From the NCBI GenBank assembly GCA_018697195.1, contig JAGMWU010000028.1:5987036-6051035 (forward strand): a stretch of 64,000 nt of DNA, in the 5' to 3' direction. Source of the stretch: Certhia americana. Lineage: Eukaryota; Chordata; Aves; Passeriformes; Certhiidae. Each line of letters starts with the position of its first letter. The first letter of the stretch is position 1. The notes beneath the pieces are model-generated. The model ran no database searches. It saw nothing but the letters and a program-made list of their open reading frames with translations, and had not been told where the DNA came from. Below, piece by piece: positions 39,201 to 46,300 of the stretch. Made by a program: the position numbers and the translations under genes.

Positions 39201-42200
39201 GGCTGGGTCTCAGCAGAGCACAGAAAGAGCAAGATTGTGTCTGTTTTATTCGGGTATCGTGACTGCACATCACAGTCTCTGCACTGTGGCTGGAAAAGAC
39301 ACTGGAGATTTATAAGACTATAAAATACAAGGATGAAATATTTTTCCATCCCACTGTATTTCTTTGCCAGGCTCCAAAACAGCAGTAATATTTCAATTCT
39401 TACACAGGCAGATTTTTAAAATTACCTTTTTTCCAAAGCTCCCTGAAGCTGAGAAAGCCATGAAGCTAGTCAGGAGGCACTAAAGATAGCATGTTATTTG
39501 TCATCATCCTTTAATCAAATAATCCCAGTCACATTTTCAAACACAGGCATAGCTCATGAGAGGCACCACTTCTAAACAGATTAGACATGTAAATCCCACT
39601 CAGGTCAGCCTTATCTTCAGTGCTTTGGAAATTTGCCTTCCTGGCCAGTGTCTAAGCTGCCAGGTGCACACCTGGGTTCCAGCATCAGTCCATTCATCCA
39701 AGAGTTCATCCCATAGCCATAGATCCAGCTCTGTGGCTACCAGGCTGTAACAAGAACAAAACCACATCCTTTCCCTTTCCTCCCACTGGCAGAAAACCCT
39801 CCCAAGATCTCCACTGGGACCTGAAGGCTCTGCTGGTGCCATGGGTGGGAATGGGGCAGCAGGACAGCAGCTGTCCTCACTGTGTCCCAGTGCTGTCAGC
39901 CAGCAGGACTTTGGGAACACAAACAAGGAACAAAGCAGAAAAGCACGTTCTGGATTAGACTGAGAGAATGCCATTTACCCTGGTGACAACCTACACTGAA
40001 AACACAGCTGAGGGCTCATCTCAATTCCTTTCCAGTAGCTTCTTCTTCAGGCAGGGGATCTCTGCCTGACCCTCAGCAAGCCCCAGCCTGGCTTGGGGTG
40101 CAGCTGTCAGCAGGACAGAGATGCTGGTGCTGGGCTGGACTCTGCAGCCTGGCTGCAAAAACCCCATGGATGCAGAATCTGCAGCCACAGGCAACCAGTC
40201 TGCCCTCAGCAAATACTGGGAACATCCACGATTGAAAACAGGGCACCACAGTCCCAACATTTTACAGGGCATAAAATAAAGTAATAAATGTTATGTTCCC
40301 TTGTCTCTTTTTGCTGCTGAACTGTTTGGTGGTGGTGACTGCTGACGAAAAATTTGTGCTGCAAGAAGAGGCTGATGGCTCCCTCTGAACAAAGCCCCAA
40401 AATCCCTGTTGATGAACAAACATTGGACAAGGCCTGCCCAGAAAGCTCCCATGGAGAAGATGCATTTGAAGGCTTTGTGTTCTGTAACCACACAGGCTGG
40501 AGTATTTCTTTACTTTTAATAAAGAGTGCTGGGAGGAGGGAACCACAGTCACACAGCTCTGGGATCTGGGGCTCTTATACTTCAAATGTTGGGAGTAACC
40601 TAAAAACAGAAATATTGGCTACACTGTAAACCACCAACATTTACAAGGTCTTCTCTCTCTACAACAGCGACTGCAGGGGACAAACTGTACACCACCAGCT
40701 ACTTTGAACTTTGCAGGCTGGGAACTGGCTGGGAAGATCTGTGTGGACAGGCAGCAGGAAAAGCTCCTGGCCCAGTCAGCTCTGATGGTTCTGGTTGTTC
40801 TTATCTGAGCACAATTTCTTGTTCTTTCTTTCCCAGATGAGCTAGATGGAGATGATCTTCAGTTGGACCATGAGGAATCGAAGCTGCACCCCACTATTCA
40901 GTGCACTCCAAGCCCAGGTGAGCAGCCAGGGAAACCCTGTGAACAGAGTTGAGATCCTCTGAGCTTCTCTAAATCCCCAGGATCCCCCAAGACCTTTCAG
41001 GTCAGAAGCCTGATGGGTTTGGCTTAGGCCAAATGGGGGACAGCACCCTGTTGGATGTCACTGCCCTCCTAGGAGGGGAGGCCCAGGTCAGGATAAGCCT
41101 GGGAACCTCAGGTGTCACCAACTCCTCCATCCACTGACCTGCTGCACTCAGATCTGGCTCTCCTGTTCCCCTGCATGACTTACACTTGGTGTCATAGTTT
41201 TGGTTTGCTAATTTGAAATTTTTCAATCAAGAGCAAAGCAGGCTTAAACTTAAAAAGAAATAAAACTTTATTAACTAACACTAAAAGGAAAAAACAAGGA
41301 TCAGAAAAAAACCTTCAAAACACTTCTCCTTCCCCCACCAACTATTCACTTTCTTACTCCAATATAAAAAGACAAAACTTGGGATTCTCCATCAGTTATC
41401 ATCCTTAAAATAATCATTTCTCAATTCATCAAGGAGAAAGGAGTCTCTCTTGAATAACAGAGATTTTCTACAAGATACCAGTTCTCTTGCTCTCACACTT
41501 CATAAATGCCCGAGGGGAAGAAAATTTGCCATTGTGAAGTCCCTTCCCATGAAACAGTCTTTACAGCCACTCGTGGGCCATATCAGCTTATCAGGGTACA
41601 GTTTAAGGATGCTTCTTCTAGTATAAAACAAGAGTTCATCTATCTCATCTTCATCTCAAGGAACAGAGATCATCTTTTCTCAGTGGGCAGAGGGCATCAT
41701 CTCTCTTTCTCTTTGTCTTTGTTCAATTTCTCCGGTAGATCACAATTACATCAACTCACAACTATGACTAGAACGTTGCATTCCCCTAAAAACATTTTGT
41801 ATGTTACAGGGTATTAAGGCCATTCTCTAAGGCCTTACAAGAGAAGTCCAACCTAACCAGGCCACTCCTTCAATCTTCCTTTCAATTTAGGATTCTTCTC
41901 TCACCTTCTCTGACATCAGGTCTCACACTGTGTTTTTTTACATTTTATCTGGTCTCTTCTTTCTCTTACCGGGCAAGATTCATGCTTTGGAAGTTTCATC
42001 TGGTTAGGAAAGCATTTACGTTTTCATTCGGGCCTGCAGAGCCACGGAATGATGTCAATGGCTCCAGGACAGCTTTTCGGCCACTTGCTGCTGCAGTAAA
42101 AGTTTTTTCAGCGGTTGCACTCGGAGGGTTGCTGTCCTTTCCTCCCCCAGCCTGGGACCCAGCTCGGGCCTCCCCCGCTGCTCGCAGGGCCGCACACCTC

Positions 42201-44981
42201 CGCTCCCTGCGCGGCCGTGCCCAGAGAGGGGGGAATAAACATCCCGGGCAGTGCTGCAGCACAGGCAGGGGGGCCCCCCCCCGTGGGTCGCGCCTTTGTC
42301 TGCGACCCCCGGGGCTGAGCCTTTGGGTGGTTGTTTTTCCACAAGGCGTATCACCTTTTCAGTGGTTTAACCAGATGTCAATAGTACAAAATTGTCAGCT
42401 CAGGACAAAGTACGACACCGGCTTTGTCTCAGCCACCGAAGCATGCAAGGGCAGGGCTTCGACGCTGGTGTCCTGATCGTATTTAGACCGCTGCAAACTG
42501 CAGCGATATTTTGCTCTGTGTCCTGAGGAAGGGAAAGAAGGGGGTGACTGGGCTGCATATGCTGGTTAGGGCTCAAGGAAGCTGCCTTCTGATTTTGTCC
42601 CTGCTCATAACTCAGTGAGGTCCTACACAAAGCACACCTGGAGGCTGGAGAGGTCTGTTTCCAGCCAGCCTGCTGTGGGACAGTGGCAGGGACAGAGTTT
42701 TTACCAGTTGGTCCGCTGAGTTTGTTGCAAAAGGAACAAGATTTCAGCTGAGGGCATGTCCTGCTACATGGCACTCTGAGCTTCACCTCCTTTGAGATGA
42801 AAAAGATTTCTCCTTTTCCTTTAATTTTGTTTGCTCTCTACCACCTAAAACTTCTACCACACTGGTTTTGTTTTTGCTGAGCCATTCACTGAAACATCCC
42901 AATCCCTCCCAGAGGAAATCTTATGTCATTGCCCACTCTCTCTCTTCCCCACTTTCTTCCTTTTTCTTTGGCATACAACTTCCAGATGAGTCCTCTTTTT
43001 ACCCCTCCATGACCTTCCGTTACTCACTCCCCCATCTATTCTTCTATTCTTCACTTCTATTCTTTCTTTCTCCTTCCCTCTTCTGCCTGCCCAGACACCT
43101 CTGTCCCTTCCCTGCCACACCAGCTCACTCCCTCTCTCCCTCGTGCCCAGACACTTCACTTCATGGTGCTCATCCCCTCTGTGCAGAGGCCATTTCATGC
43201 AGGAACAGACACCTCTTAGCCAAGGTCTCGAGTGCACAGAGAGAGGTTGGCAATGCCAGAGCAGGATGCAACATCCTGGCAGATCTCCACACCACTAACT
43301 CACAGAGGGAACGTGAGAAGGAGCAGGTGATGGTAGAGGGGGCAAATGCCAGGCTGACACCTGGAGTATTAGTTGGTCTGGAGTCACAACCTTTTTCCAT
43401 TTTAGGAGCACTGATCAGTTTGTTGTTTCTTACATTTCATTTTGACCTCTCCCTATACCTTTTTTCTGCCCTAAATGAGATCTGAGAGGATGCCAGAGCC
43501 ACTGGCATCTGGCACTGCCAGAGCCACTGCCAGAGCCTCCAGTGTAGGGTCAGGAGCACAGGGAAGAGCCAAGAGGCAGCTGCAAAAGAGGATGGACAAT
43601 GTCATATTTTCCTTGCCAGCCTTCAGCACTCACATGGCTGGTGGGGCCAGAAGAGGGCTGGGACTTGGCTGCCACTCTGAGTGAGCAGCACCACTGGAGA
43701 GAAGCAGTTTCTACTGGGTGTAACTTTGGGGTTTGTCTTCCAGGTCCCTTCAAGCCCTGTGATCACCTGTTTGAGAGCTGGATCATCCGCCTGGGAGTCT
43801 GGCTCATCGTTCTGGTCTCGGTGCTCTGCAATGGGCTGGTCATCCTGGCTGTCTTTGCTTCCCCCAGCTACCTCTCTCCGGTGAAGTTCCTCGTGGGCTC
43901 CATCGCTGGGGCCAACATGCTGACGGGCATCTCCTGCAGCATGCTGGCTCTTGTGGACACCCTCACCTACGGCCACTTTGCCCGATACGGCGCCAGATGG
44001 GAGACGGGTGCGGGCTGCAGGGTGACAGGTTTCCTGTCCGTTCTGGCTTCCCAGGCTGCCATCTTCCTGCTGACCCTGGCCGCTGTACAGTGCAGCCTCT
44101 CAGCCTCCTGCGTGCGGGGATATGGGAAGTCCCCATCCCTAGGCAAGGTCAAGGCTGCTGCCTGTTGCTGCCTGTTGCTGTCCTCTGTTGCTGCCGTTCT
44201 GCCTCTCTTCTCCATTGGGGAATATGGAGCATCCCCTCTCTGCCTCCCATACCCCATACCAGAGGGTAAACCCACCACCCTGGGCTTCACTGTGGCATTG
44301 GTGATGACAAACATGCTCTGCTTCCTGACTATCACCGGCACCTACATCCGACTCTACTGCAACCTGCTGAAGGGGGAGTTCAGCGCTGTCTGGGACTGTG
44401 CCATGGTCAAGCATGTGGCCTGGCTGATCTTCACCAACTGCCTCCTTTACTGCCCAGTGGCCTTCCTCACCTTCTCCTCTACCCTCAATCTCTTCCTTAT
44501 CACTCCAGAGGTCATCAAGTCTGTCTTCCTTGTGGTCCTGCCCCTGCCCGCCTGCCTCAACCCCTTGCTCTACCTGCTCTTCAACCCCCACTTCAGAGAT
44601 GACTTCCGCCTGTTGAGGCAGAAAGGGCAGGACAAGGGCAGCTTCCCCCAGTCCTGCAGGGCTGATGACATGGAGAAAAGCTCCTATGACTCCACCCAGG
44701 CTCTGGTGAACTTCTCCGACATCGACCACATGTGTGAGACACCTGATTCCCTGGGAGTGCACCCCATCCTTGACAGCTACAGCTTCCCCTCCATGACGCT
44801 CATCCCCTGCCAGAAAAGGGTGGGCACCAGGGGGAAGGAGAGGGGCTGCTCTGAGCATTGTCCCTGCCTCAATGACAGTGAGGTGCTGATAACTTCAGAG
44901 AGCCGAGATCTGTCTGGCAGCAGCCTCCGGATAACCTTCTTCCCCTCCCCACCCACGCCACCCTACACATCTCACTTATAA
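4287..44981 (+). CDS. LGR6: LGR6, leucine-rich repeat GPCR 6 (R-spondin receptor), exons 6-18, 5' part outside window
   Basis: The coding sequence joins 4287..4358, 18584..18652, 20111..20182, 21349..21420, 22451..22519, 23442..23513, 26561..26626, 29072..29143, 30617..30688, 31364..31489, 35154..35314, 40837..40917 and 43744..44981. It reads in one frame for 746 residues. In order it gives LRRs (residues about 1-240), a Cys-rich C-terminal LRR cap and acidic hinge (about 241-334), and a seven-helix domain with tail (335-746). The family is known to bind R-spondins at the plasma membrane and raise Wnt/beta-catenin signalling by neutralising RNF43/ZNRF3; LGR6 marks epithelial stem cells. LGR6 rather than LGR4 or LGR5 is chosen from close matches through the hinge (VPYAYQCC) and the TM domain ([28 protein letters not shown]). 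Exon number and phases fit the 18-exon human gene. The start codon, signal peptide and first LRRs are not here. No frameshift or internal stop was found, so the gene looks intact. Confidence 0.96.
4982..5215 (+). mobile_element. CR1 LINE 3' end
   Basis: It contains the hallmark order of the avian CR1 3' UTR: gatattcttggctg, a ccctggcacagg-like block, ctggaagtgttcaaggc, ggaaggtgtccctgcc, gaggtcctttcccagcc and a terminal ccattctgtgattctgtgat. This is the usual 5'-truncated copy ending in the 8-bp microsatellite unit. Confidence 0.9.
8465..8560 (+). mobile_element. CR1 LINE 3' end (short)
   Basis: Contains ggtgtccctgcccatggcag, tctttaatgtccctcccaac and ccatcccatgagtctgtgat, the terminal ~95 bp of a CR1 copy. 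Confidence 0.85.
9186..9232. repeat. (GT)n microsatellite
   Basis: Uninterrupted 47-bp GT dinucleotide run; its complement (CA) is the His/Thr frame on the other strand. Confidence 0.97.
9945..10047 (+). repeat. 103-bp direct repeat, copy 1
   Basis: It is identical over 103 bp to 11259-11361. It contains cccccgcggggcc and the near-palindrome cctaggacctagg. It does not resemble CR1 or an LTR that I know. Confidence 0.95.
10568..10588. repeat. A homopolymer run
   Basis: 21 consecutive A preceded by aaaag. Confidence 0.9.
11259..11361 (+). repeat. 103-bp direct repeat, copy 2
   Basis: Exact copy of 9945-10047, in the same orientation and offset by 1314 bp. The flanks on both sides differ from copy 1 immediately. 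Confidence 0.95.
13075..13160 (+). mobile_element. CR1 LINE 3' end (short, diverged)
   Basis: Ends ggactcaatgatcttgtctt, then ttccaacctgagtgaatctgtga, a variant of the CR1 terminal block. Confidence 0.7.
14980..15035. repeat. Polypurine GA/GAA-rich tract
   Basis: Nearly uninterrupted purines on the + strand (gaagaaagaaagaaaaggg and similar). It could form triplex DNA. Confidence 0.7.
18584..18652 (+). CDS. LGR6: LGR6 coding exon 7 (LRR)
   Basis: A 69-nt exon between acceptor tttcag and donor gtgaga. With the split Leu it encodes [20 protein letters not shown] plus QEL, a 23-residue LRR as in mammalian LGR6. It follows a 14.2 kb intron, the longest in the window. Confidence 0.95.
18653..20110 (+). 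other. LGR6 intron 7
   Basis: 1458 bp, GT-AG. I see no other feature in it. Confidence 0.8.
20111..20182 (+). CDS. LGR6: LGR6 coding exon 8 (LRR)
   Basis: A 72-nt exon between acceptor caacag and donor gtaaga. It encodes [20 protein letters not shown] plus LQTI, one LRR. It starts and ends in the same phase as its neighbours. Confidence 0.95.
20183..21348 (+). other. LGR6 intron 8
   Basis: 1166 bp, GT-AG. A 200-codon open frame (20294-20896) has no recognisable features, and I treat it as chance. Confidence 0.8.
21349..21420 (+). CDS. LGR6: LGR6 coding exon 9 (LRR)
   Basis: A 72-nt exon between acceptor ttgcag, which follows a T-rich tract, and donor gtaagt. It encodes [20 protein letters not shown] plus LHTL, nearly identical to the mammalian LGR6 repeat. 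Confidence 0.95.
21421..22450 (+). other. LGR6 intron 9
   Basis: 1030 bp, GT-AG. I see nothing else in it. Confidence 0.8.
22451..22519 (+). CDS. LGR6: LGR6 coding exon 10 (LRR)
   Basis: A 69-nt exon between acceptor ctgcag and donor gtgagt. It encodes [20 protein letters not shown] plus EVL. This is the irregular LRR with the [13 protein letters not shown] signature typical of LGR4/5/6. Confidence 0.95.
22520..23441 (+). other. LGR6 intron 10
   Basis: 922 bp, GT-AG. It holds the short TTTG/CCTT simple repeat at 22742-22795. Confidence 0.8.
22742..22795. repeat. (TTTG)n and (CCTT)n simple repeat
   Basis: About four TTTG units pass into a pyrimidine stretch of CCTT units. Confidence 0.85.
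23442..23513 (+). CDS. LGR6: LGR6 coding exon 11 (LRR)
   Basis: A 72-nt exon between acceptor ctctag and donor gtgagt. It encodes [20 protein letters not shown] plus LRVL. This is an LRR with the TL(T)RAGI and MCQQLP motifs of the family and a Cys in the convex segment. Confidence 0.95.
23514..26560 (+). other. LGR6 intron 11
   Basis: 3047 bp, GT-AG. It contains an antisense CR1 end near 25088-25220 and no exon that I can support. Confidence 0.75.
25088..25220 (-). mobile_element. CR1 LINE 3' end (antisense)
   Basis: Reads taatcatggtacatcctgag, then ggtggaaggaacccacaaag and atcactgagtccagctcctg, followed by ttgtccaaatgctgcttgag. This is the reverse complement of the CR1 3' end, similar to the copy at 61057. 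Confidence 0.8.
26561..26626 (+). CDS. LGR6: LGR6 coding exon 12 (short LRR)
   Basis: A 66-nt exon between acceptor ctgcag and donor gtgagt. It encodes [20 protein letters not shown] plus EL. This 22-residue LRR is the shortest of the set, as in mammalian LGR6. Confidence 0.95.
26627..29071 (+). other. LGR6 intron 12
   Basis: 2445 bp, GT-AG. There are only short A-rich runs (27302-27315) and no supported exon. Confidence 0.75.
29072..29143 (+). CDS. LGR6: LGR6 coding exon 13 (LRR), followed by a GC splice donor
   Basis: A 72-nt exon with acceptor ttccag. It encodes [20 protein letters not shown] plus LRS and two bases of a split Ile codon (AT|A). The 24-residue LRR length and the phase fix the 3' end at 29143, where the intron starts GCAAGT rather than GT. 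Every alternative GT nearby breaks the repeat length or phase. GC-AG introns are a known minor class of U2-type introns. The Ile replaces a Leu that the family usually has here. Confidence 0.9.
29144..30616 (+). other. LGR6 intron 13, GC-AG
   Basis: 1473 bp. It begins GCAAGT and ends AG. It contains a short CA run near 29938-29950 and nothing else recognised. Confidence 0.85.
30617..30688 (+). CDS. LGR6: LGR6 coding exon 14 (LRR)
   Basis: A 72-nt exon between acceptor ttgcag and donor gtaagt. It encodes [20 protein letters not shown] plus LTKL. This LRR has the DLSWN and IHPEAF motifs conserved in LGR4-6. Confidence 0.95.
30689..31363 (+). other. LGR6 intron 14
   Basis: 675 bp, GT-AG, the shortest intron seen here. 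No other feature. Confidence 0.8.
31364..31489 (+). CDS. LGR6: LGR6 coding exon 15 (last LRRs)
   Basis: A 126-nt exon between acceptor caccag and donor gtactc, the latter a weak donor after the first GT. It encodes [20 protein letters not shown], then [20 protein letters not shown] plus M and a split Arg. These are the last full LRR and the start of the next strand leading to the C-terminal cap. The length is a multiple of three. Confidence 0.95.
32353..32658 (-). mobile_element. CR1 LINE 3' end (antisense)
   Basis: The reverse complement of the CR1 3' region: tcatagaacaaatgaatggt, gggtcactttccactatccc, aggttgcccaaagctcc and cctgtgccagggcctc occur in order. Confidence 0.9.
32659..33355 (-). 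mobile_element. CR1 LINE 3' region, second subfamily (antisense)
   Basis: It starts with cagagaatcactgatgttgg and continues through caccttgtcactcagcccag, the cctgggatggggactccacc block, ggtgcctgggagaagatacc and tggctccagagcaaaggg. This is about 700 bp of a different CR1 subfamily in reverse, directly abutting the previous copy. Confidence 0.85.
34213..34580 (-). mobile_element. ERV LTR fragment (antisense)
   Basis: It starts tgtggtggtttaggaatgg, passes aaccatgtgtcacttactcc and ctgagataagaacaatttac, and continues with A-rich ataagacacaaacag. I recognise this layout as the reverse of passerine ERV LTRs. The right-hand limit is uncertain and no internal proviral genes are present. Confidence 0.45.
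34790..34894 (+). pseudogene. U6 snRNA pseudogene
   Basis: It aligns along its whole length with the ~107-nt U6 snRNA. Shared stretches are gcagca near the 5' end, ggaacgata, agaga, agca, aaatt.gtg.ag and gttccatattttt at the 3' end. I estimate roughly three quarters identity, with a short deletion after agaga. The conserved ACAGAGA box is altered (atagagaga). There is no upstream PSE/TATA that I can identify, so it is a dead retroposed copy. The 3' T-run reaches 34894 and is followed at once by the SINE. Confidence 0.88.
34899..35043 (+). mobile_element. tRNA-Ile-derived SINE with CR1 tail (TguSINE1-like)
   Basis: The head (34899-34970) resembles tRNA-Ile(AAU). It has A-box ttagctcagctggttagag, anticodon loop ctaatag with AAT, and B-box-like ggtgtgatccc. 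The tail (about 34987-35043) reads gatgatccttgtgggtccc, then ttccgactcag and atattttatgactctgta, the CR1 3' end and terminal microsatellite. The structure fits the CR1-mobilised tRNA-Ile SINE of songbirds as I recall it. The head is full-length but diverged. Confidence 0.85.
35154..35314 (+). CDS. LGR6: LGR6 coding exon 16 (C-terminal LRR cap and hinge)
   Basis: A 161-nt exon between acceptor gtgcag and donor gtgagt. It starts [20 protein letters not shown], the Cys cluster of the LRR C-terminal cap. An acidic hinge follows ([16 protein letters not shown]). The exon shifts phase, since its length is not a multiple of three. It ends with one base of a Tyr codon completed by exon 17. Confidence 0.95.
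35810..35830. repeat. (TG)n microsatellite
   Basis: Ten uninterrupted TG units. Confidence 0.9.
37938..38175 (-). mobile_element. CR1 LINE 3' end (antisense)
   Basis: The reverse complement of a CR1 end: atcatagaatcctagaatga, gggacaccttccactatccc, aggttgctccaagccccatc and cctggccttgagcacttcc. It then runs into the gggccttctctcctccaggc block. Confidence 0.9.
40837..40917 (+). CDS. LGR6: LGR6 coding exon 17 (hinge)
   Basis: An 81-nt exon between acceptor tcccag and donor gtgagc. With split codons it encodes [20 protein letters not shown] plus IQCTPSPG. This is the acidic hinge ending in the QC.P.PG motif, whose Cys likely pairs with a cap cysteine before TM1. Confidence 0.94.
40918..43743 (+). 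other. LGR6 intron 17
   Basis: 2826 bp, GT-AG. The left half is an antisense LTR with a CpG-rich core. From about 42800 to 43200 it is pyrimidine-rich (ctttcttcct and similar), which keeps a 205-codon frame (42868-43485) open without protein-like features. Confidence 0.75.
41190..42480 (-). mobile_element. ERV-derived LTR (antisense), with CpG-rich core
   Basis: Read on the - strand, the element ends ttagttaataaagttttatt (an AATAAA and short R/U5-like tail) and finishes ...aaaccaaaactatgaca at 41190, a CA terminus as in LTRs. Further in on that strand lies a CpG-rich stretch (42120-42310), unlike the surrounding intron. The 5' limit is unclear: a TG start could also lie near 42767. No gag/pol frames or primer site were found, so it is at most a solo LTR or LTR plus 3' UTR. 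Confidence 0.5.
43744..44981 (+). CDS. LGR6: LGR6 coding exon 18 (seven-helix domain and C-terminal tail)
   Basis: The terminal coding exon has acceptor ttccag after gtttgtc and stop TAA at 44979-44981. It contributes 412 residues counting the split Gly. Within the exon the likely helices are TM1 15-39, TM2 48-72, TM3 92-118, TM4 135-157, TM5 178-203, TM6 221-246 and TM7 254-280. Cys92 and Cys167 (SPLCLPY in the second extracellular loop) fit the conserved GPCR disulfide. TM7 ends NPLLY, a form of NPxxY. TM3 ends [12 protein letters not shown] in place of DRY, in line with the weak G-protein coupling known for LGR4-6. The tail keeps an [21 protein letters not shown] Ser/Thr patch shared with mammals, then diverges. 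Upstream in-frame codons back to 43599 are intronic. Confidence 0.97.
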
Positions 44982-46300
44982 ACCTCCTGGGAGCAGCCAT
45001 GGGAACAGCCCCACAGAACACACCGAGGGCCAACACCAGTGTCAAGGGGCCAGCAAGGTGACACAAACTGCTCCCTGAAAAGCACCAGTACAACCTGTCT
45101 ATCCTCATCCCCATCATACCTGCCTGGGCAACAGGCACTGCTCTGCCAGCTGCCCCTGGCCTAGAAGGGCTCTGACTGAGCTCCAGACACTCAGGGCTGG
45201 CCATGGGAGGAGACAATCCCTGTGTGTCTCACTTCTGCTAGGAATTGCCTGGGAGAGAGCTCCACTGGCTCAGGAAGTGGGTCAGGGAAACCCTCCTGCT
45301 CACCCTGCAGCATCACCAGCCAGGAGGAGGCTGCAGTGAAGCCAAGCTTGTCTTCTCAAGGCAGAGACCTCTTGGCCAAAGCAATCGCTCTGTGGCAACC
45401 CTGGAAACGGCCAACTGTGGTGACGTGGCCACCCACAGGAACCCCAGACCTCGTCCTCTAGGGCTCTCTGCAGGTCCCACACACCCCTGGAAGTGGGCTG
45501 GTGTCTGTCTCACACCACCAAAAGCAGCATATCCCTGTGTACACCTGAGTTTTAGACCACATCTACTTTGGGAATTCCCACTCATTCACTGGGAGCCTCA
45601 TGGTTTGGACACAAACTTCAATTCCAGCCAAGACCAGGAGCTGGGGATGCTCAGTCTTTCAATCTGACCCACAGTGTCTCACAAGGGATCTCTGAAACCC
45701 ACCTAAAACAACCTAAACAGTTCCCAGAAAAACCCATGTACTCTGCCTGAGGTCACAGAGCAGCACCAAGCCAAGGCACCCAAGGGCACACCGGGCCCCA
45801 TCCACCTTTGCCACTACTCTCCTTCAAACAGCACAGCACACCTGGGGCACTGCTGTCTGTAGTCTCCTGGCTCCTGGTCAGACATGGTGAAAATGGGGTC
45901 TGGCTGCTGCCTCATTGCCCCCAAACCTCACTCCTGGAAGAGGCTCTTGGTTTGAGTACATGTCCCACATAGAATGTAGCCATTCTCGGGACTGCATGTG
46001 CCTTCTACTATTTTAAAGGCAGGCAGCTGATGTAGAAGGAGGAAACAGAAATCAGCATTGTGGGATGGCGGCATCAGGAGAACACTGGCCACTGGGAACA
46101 GCCTCAAATACACTTCCTGCAGCTCAGGGATCTCCCAAATCTATTGAATCCATCACAAACCCTCCCAGTGCCTCCCAGTGCAGCAGGGAGCCCTGTGCTC
46201 AGAGCTCAGGCCCTGGGCAAAGCTTTGGTTCTGCTGACGTAACTGCAGCTGTTTGTCACTCATTTTCATGAGATAATAAATGAGCCCTGTTGCTGACCAG
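44982..46300 (+). other. LGR6: LGR6 3' UTR (predicted)
   Basis: No further open frame follows the stop. The first AATAAA on the + strand after the stop is at 46275-46280. It is followed about 19 nt later by a CA and then a GT-rich stretch (from 46300), the usual layout of a cleavage site. The end position is inferred. Confidence 0.6.
46275..46280 (+). terminator. Poly(A) signal of LGR6
   Basis: Canonical AATAAA with a GT-rich downstream element (gtggctggtttctgt). It is the first such hexamer after the LGR6 stop codon. Confidence 0.55.

Larger units (their letters stand above)
35315..40836 (+). other. LGR6 intron 16
   Basis: 5522 bp, GT-AG. It contains a GT microsatellite and one antisense CR1 (37938-38175). 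I see no exon. Confidence 0.75.

Noticed and set aside
42868..43485. 205-codon + strand frame before exon 18
   Set aside because: It lies in a pyrimidine-rich tract. The Leu/Ser/Pro/Phe-rich translation follows base composition, and the segment is intronic in LGR6.
43599..43743. Upstream extension of exon 18 with an in-frame Met at 43599
   Set aside because: The residues before 43744 do not match the LGR family. A good acceptor at 43743 joins exon 17 in frame.
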